Shown: positions 13,560-14,106 of the stretch, piece after piece
Layout: every line of letters starts with the position of its first letter
How positions within the stretch are numbered: position 1 is the stretch's first letter
Assembly (NCBI GenBank): GCA_035370245.1
Contig: DAOOVO010000108.1
Location: forward strand, 1-14,106
Reading direction: 5' to 3'
From: Pseudobacteroides sp035370245
GTDB lineage: Bacteria > Bacillota > Clostridia > Acetivibrionales > DSM-2933
DNA: 14,106 bases
Translations under genes and position numbers: made by a program
Notes under the pieces: model-generated
The model's database searches: none
Told to the model about the DNA's origin: nothing
Seen by the model: only the letters and a program-made list of their open reading frames with translations

Positions 13560-13826
13560 AGTTTTGAAACTCTTCCTTAGATACTTTTTGGACTCATCAA
13601 TACTTTACCGTTTTTAACGGTGCACGTATAGTTCGCCTTGAAATCTTATAAATATCCTCAACATATTTATCATCTTTCGGAATTTCTTTATAAATGACTC
13701 CTTTGTTGATAAAAAATCTGCATCTGCTTTTGATTTCTGTCTTGTAACTATAACATAATGTTTTTTTCATCCAAAATATAATATAAATTGTTTTTATAAA
13801 ACATAAACATAATATTTTCTCCCATC
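13560..13826 (-). pseudogene. Broken second copy of the 161-aa gene
   Basis: This stretch is clearly related at DNA level to 10171-10641 (for example the shared ATACTTTACCGTTTTTAACG and TTTTGATTTCTGTCTTGTAA segments), including the ribosome-site region TCTCCCATC. About 190 bp matching 10273-10461 are missing, a shorter deletion lies near 13593, and small indels break the frame. A 107-codon open frame through it keeps only YKEIPKDDKY of the original protein. It is a decayed duplicate, not a gene. Confidence 0.85.
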
Positions 13827-14106
13827 GAAAAAAGCTTTTAAATTTGACTATTAAACCGATATTATTACTATAACTTATACCCATAAATCTTCCAAAATAA
13901 ATACTATTGTATTCAAACACGCACGTATATTCATACTCTACAATTTACTTTAGGTCATTTATCTGGAAATTTTAAAAAAATAAAGAAGGAATTTTGCTTT
14001 TTAGTGTAGAATAAATATTAACTATACGTCAACAATATTACAAATTAATCTCATGATGTTGTATAATAATACTTGACACGAAGGCCTCGAACAAATAGTC
14101 TAAAAA
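13827..14106. other. AT-rich intergenic DNA at the window edge
   Basis: No gene is supported here. The stretch holds the sigma-H-type promoter at 13985-14014. A TATAAT (14062-14067) has only a weak TTACAA as -35 (14038-14043, 18-bp spacer). The leader of a gene beyond the window probably starts here. Confidence 0.5.
13985..14014 (+). promoter_or_regulatory. Sigma-H-type promoter facing out of the window
   Basis: GAAGGAATT (13985-13993) fits RnAGGAwWW and GTAGAATAA (14006-14014) fits RnnGAATww, with a 12-nt spacer. The -10 and spacing are identical to the site upstream of the PilZ gene. No start codon with a good ribosome site follows within the window, so the target gene lies beyond 14106. 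Confidence 0.6.

Noticed and set aside
12133..13826. Mobile element explaining the rearranged region
   Set aside because: No transposase, integrase or terminal inverted repeats were found; duplication and deletion by recombination are enough to explain the pattern.
13597..13920. A 107-aa gene on the minus strand
   Set aside because: Its frame runs through the decayed copy of the 161-aa gene and keeps only a short related segment; it is a chance open frame in a pseudogene.

Overview
The window is AT-rich, has strong Shine-Dalgarno sites and carries a gap-pgk-tpiA-gpmI glycolysis cluster. This fits a low-GC Firmicute of class Clostridia, possibly near Ruminiclostridium/Acetivibrio. That placement is inference, as no rRNA gene is present. 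Two near-perfect sigma-H-type promoters also point to a spore-forming Firmicute.

Layout. 1-823: a 2-Cys peroxiredoxin (+) with a possible PerR-like box, ending in a hairpin terminator shared with gpmI. 824-5791: lower-glycolysis genes on the minus strand, transcribed gap, pgk, tpiA, gpmI from one good sigma-A promoter, with hairpins between gap/pgk and between tpiA/gpmI that could grade expression. 5792-6873: a PilZ (c-di-GMP receptor) gene on + behind a sigma-H-type promoter and a 16-bp palindrome, followed by a 14-bp tandem repeat and a two-way terminator. 6876-9924: a minus-strand three-gene operon made of a PhzE-like chorismate aminotransferase fused to its glutamine amidotransferase, a small AroQ-fold protein resembling PchB/chorismate mutase, and a flavodoxin-fold protein with an iron-sulfur-type Cys motif. 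9945-10100: a zinc-ribbon gene remnant ending inside a perfect 20-bp-stem terminator. 10139-12105: a two-gene minus-strand unit of a tube-protein-like N-domain fused to an unknown C-terminal (toxin-like) domain, plus a 161-aa possible immunity protein. 12133-13826: decayed DNA holding a truncated, internally deleted repeat-protein gene and a broken second copy of the 161-aa gene. 13985-14014: a second sigma-H promoter firing out of the window.

The most interesting part is the PhzE-like operon. Its promoter is near consensus (TTGAAA-17-TATAAT with extended -10). The transcript should begin with a perfect 6-bp hairpin, followed by ten (G/U)AG triplets at an exact 5-nt period (9830-9877). This is the layout of a TRAP (tryptophan-sensing MtrB) binding site with its 5' stem-loop. 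Together the sequence suggests a tryptophan-controlled branch from chorismate through 2-amino-2-deoxyisochorismate (ADIC). The AroQ protein could act as a PchB-like lyase on ADIC, giving anthranilate, or the flavoprotein could act as an SgcG-like ADIC dehydrogenase. The enzyme families come from motifs and remembered sequences; the pathway is inference.
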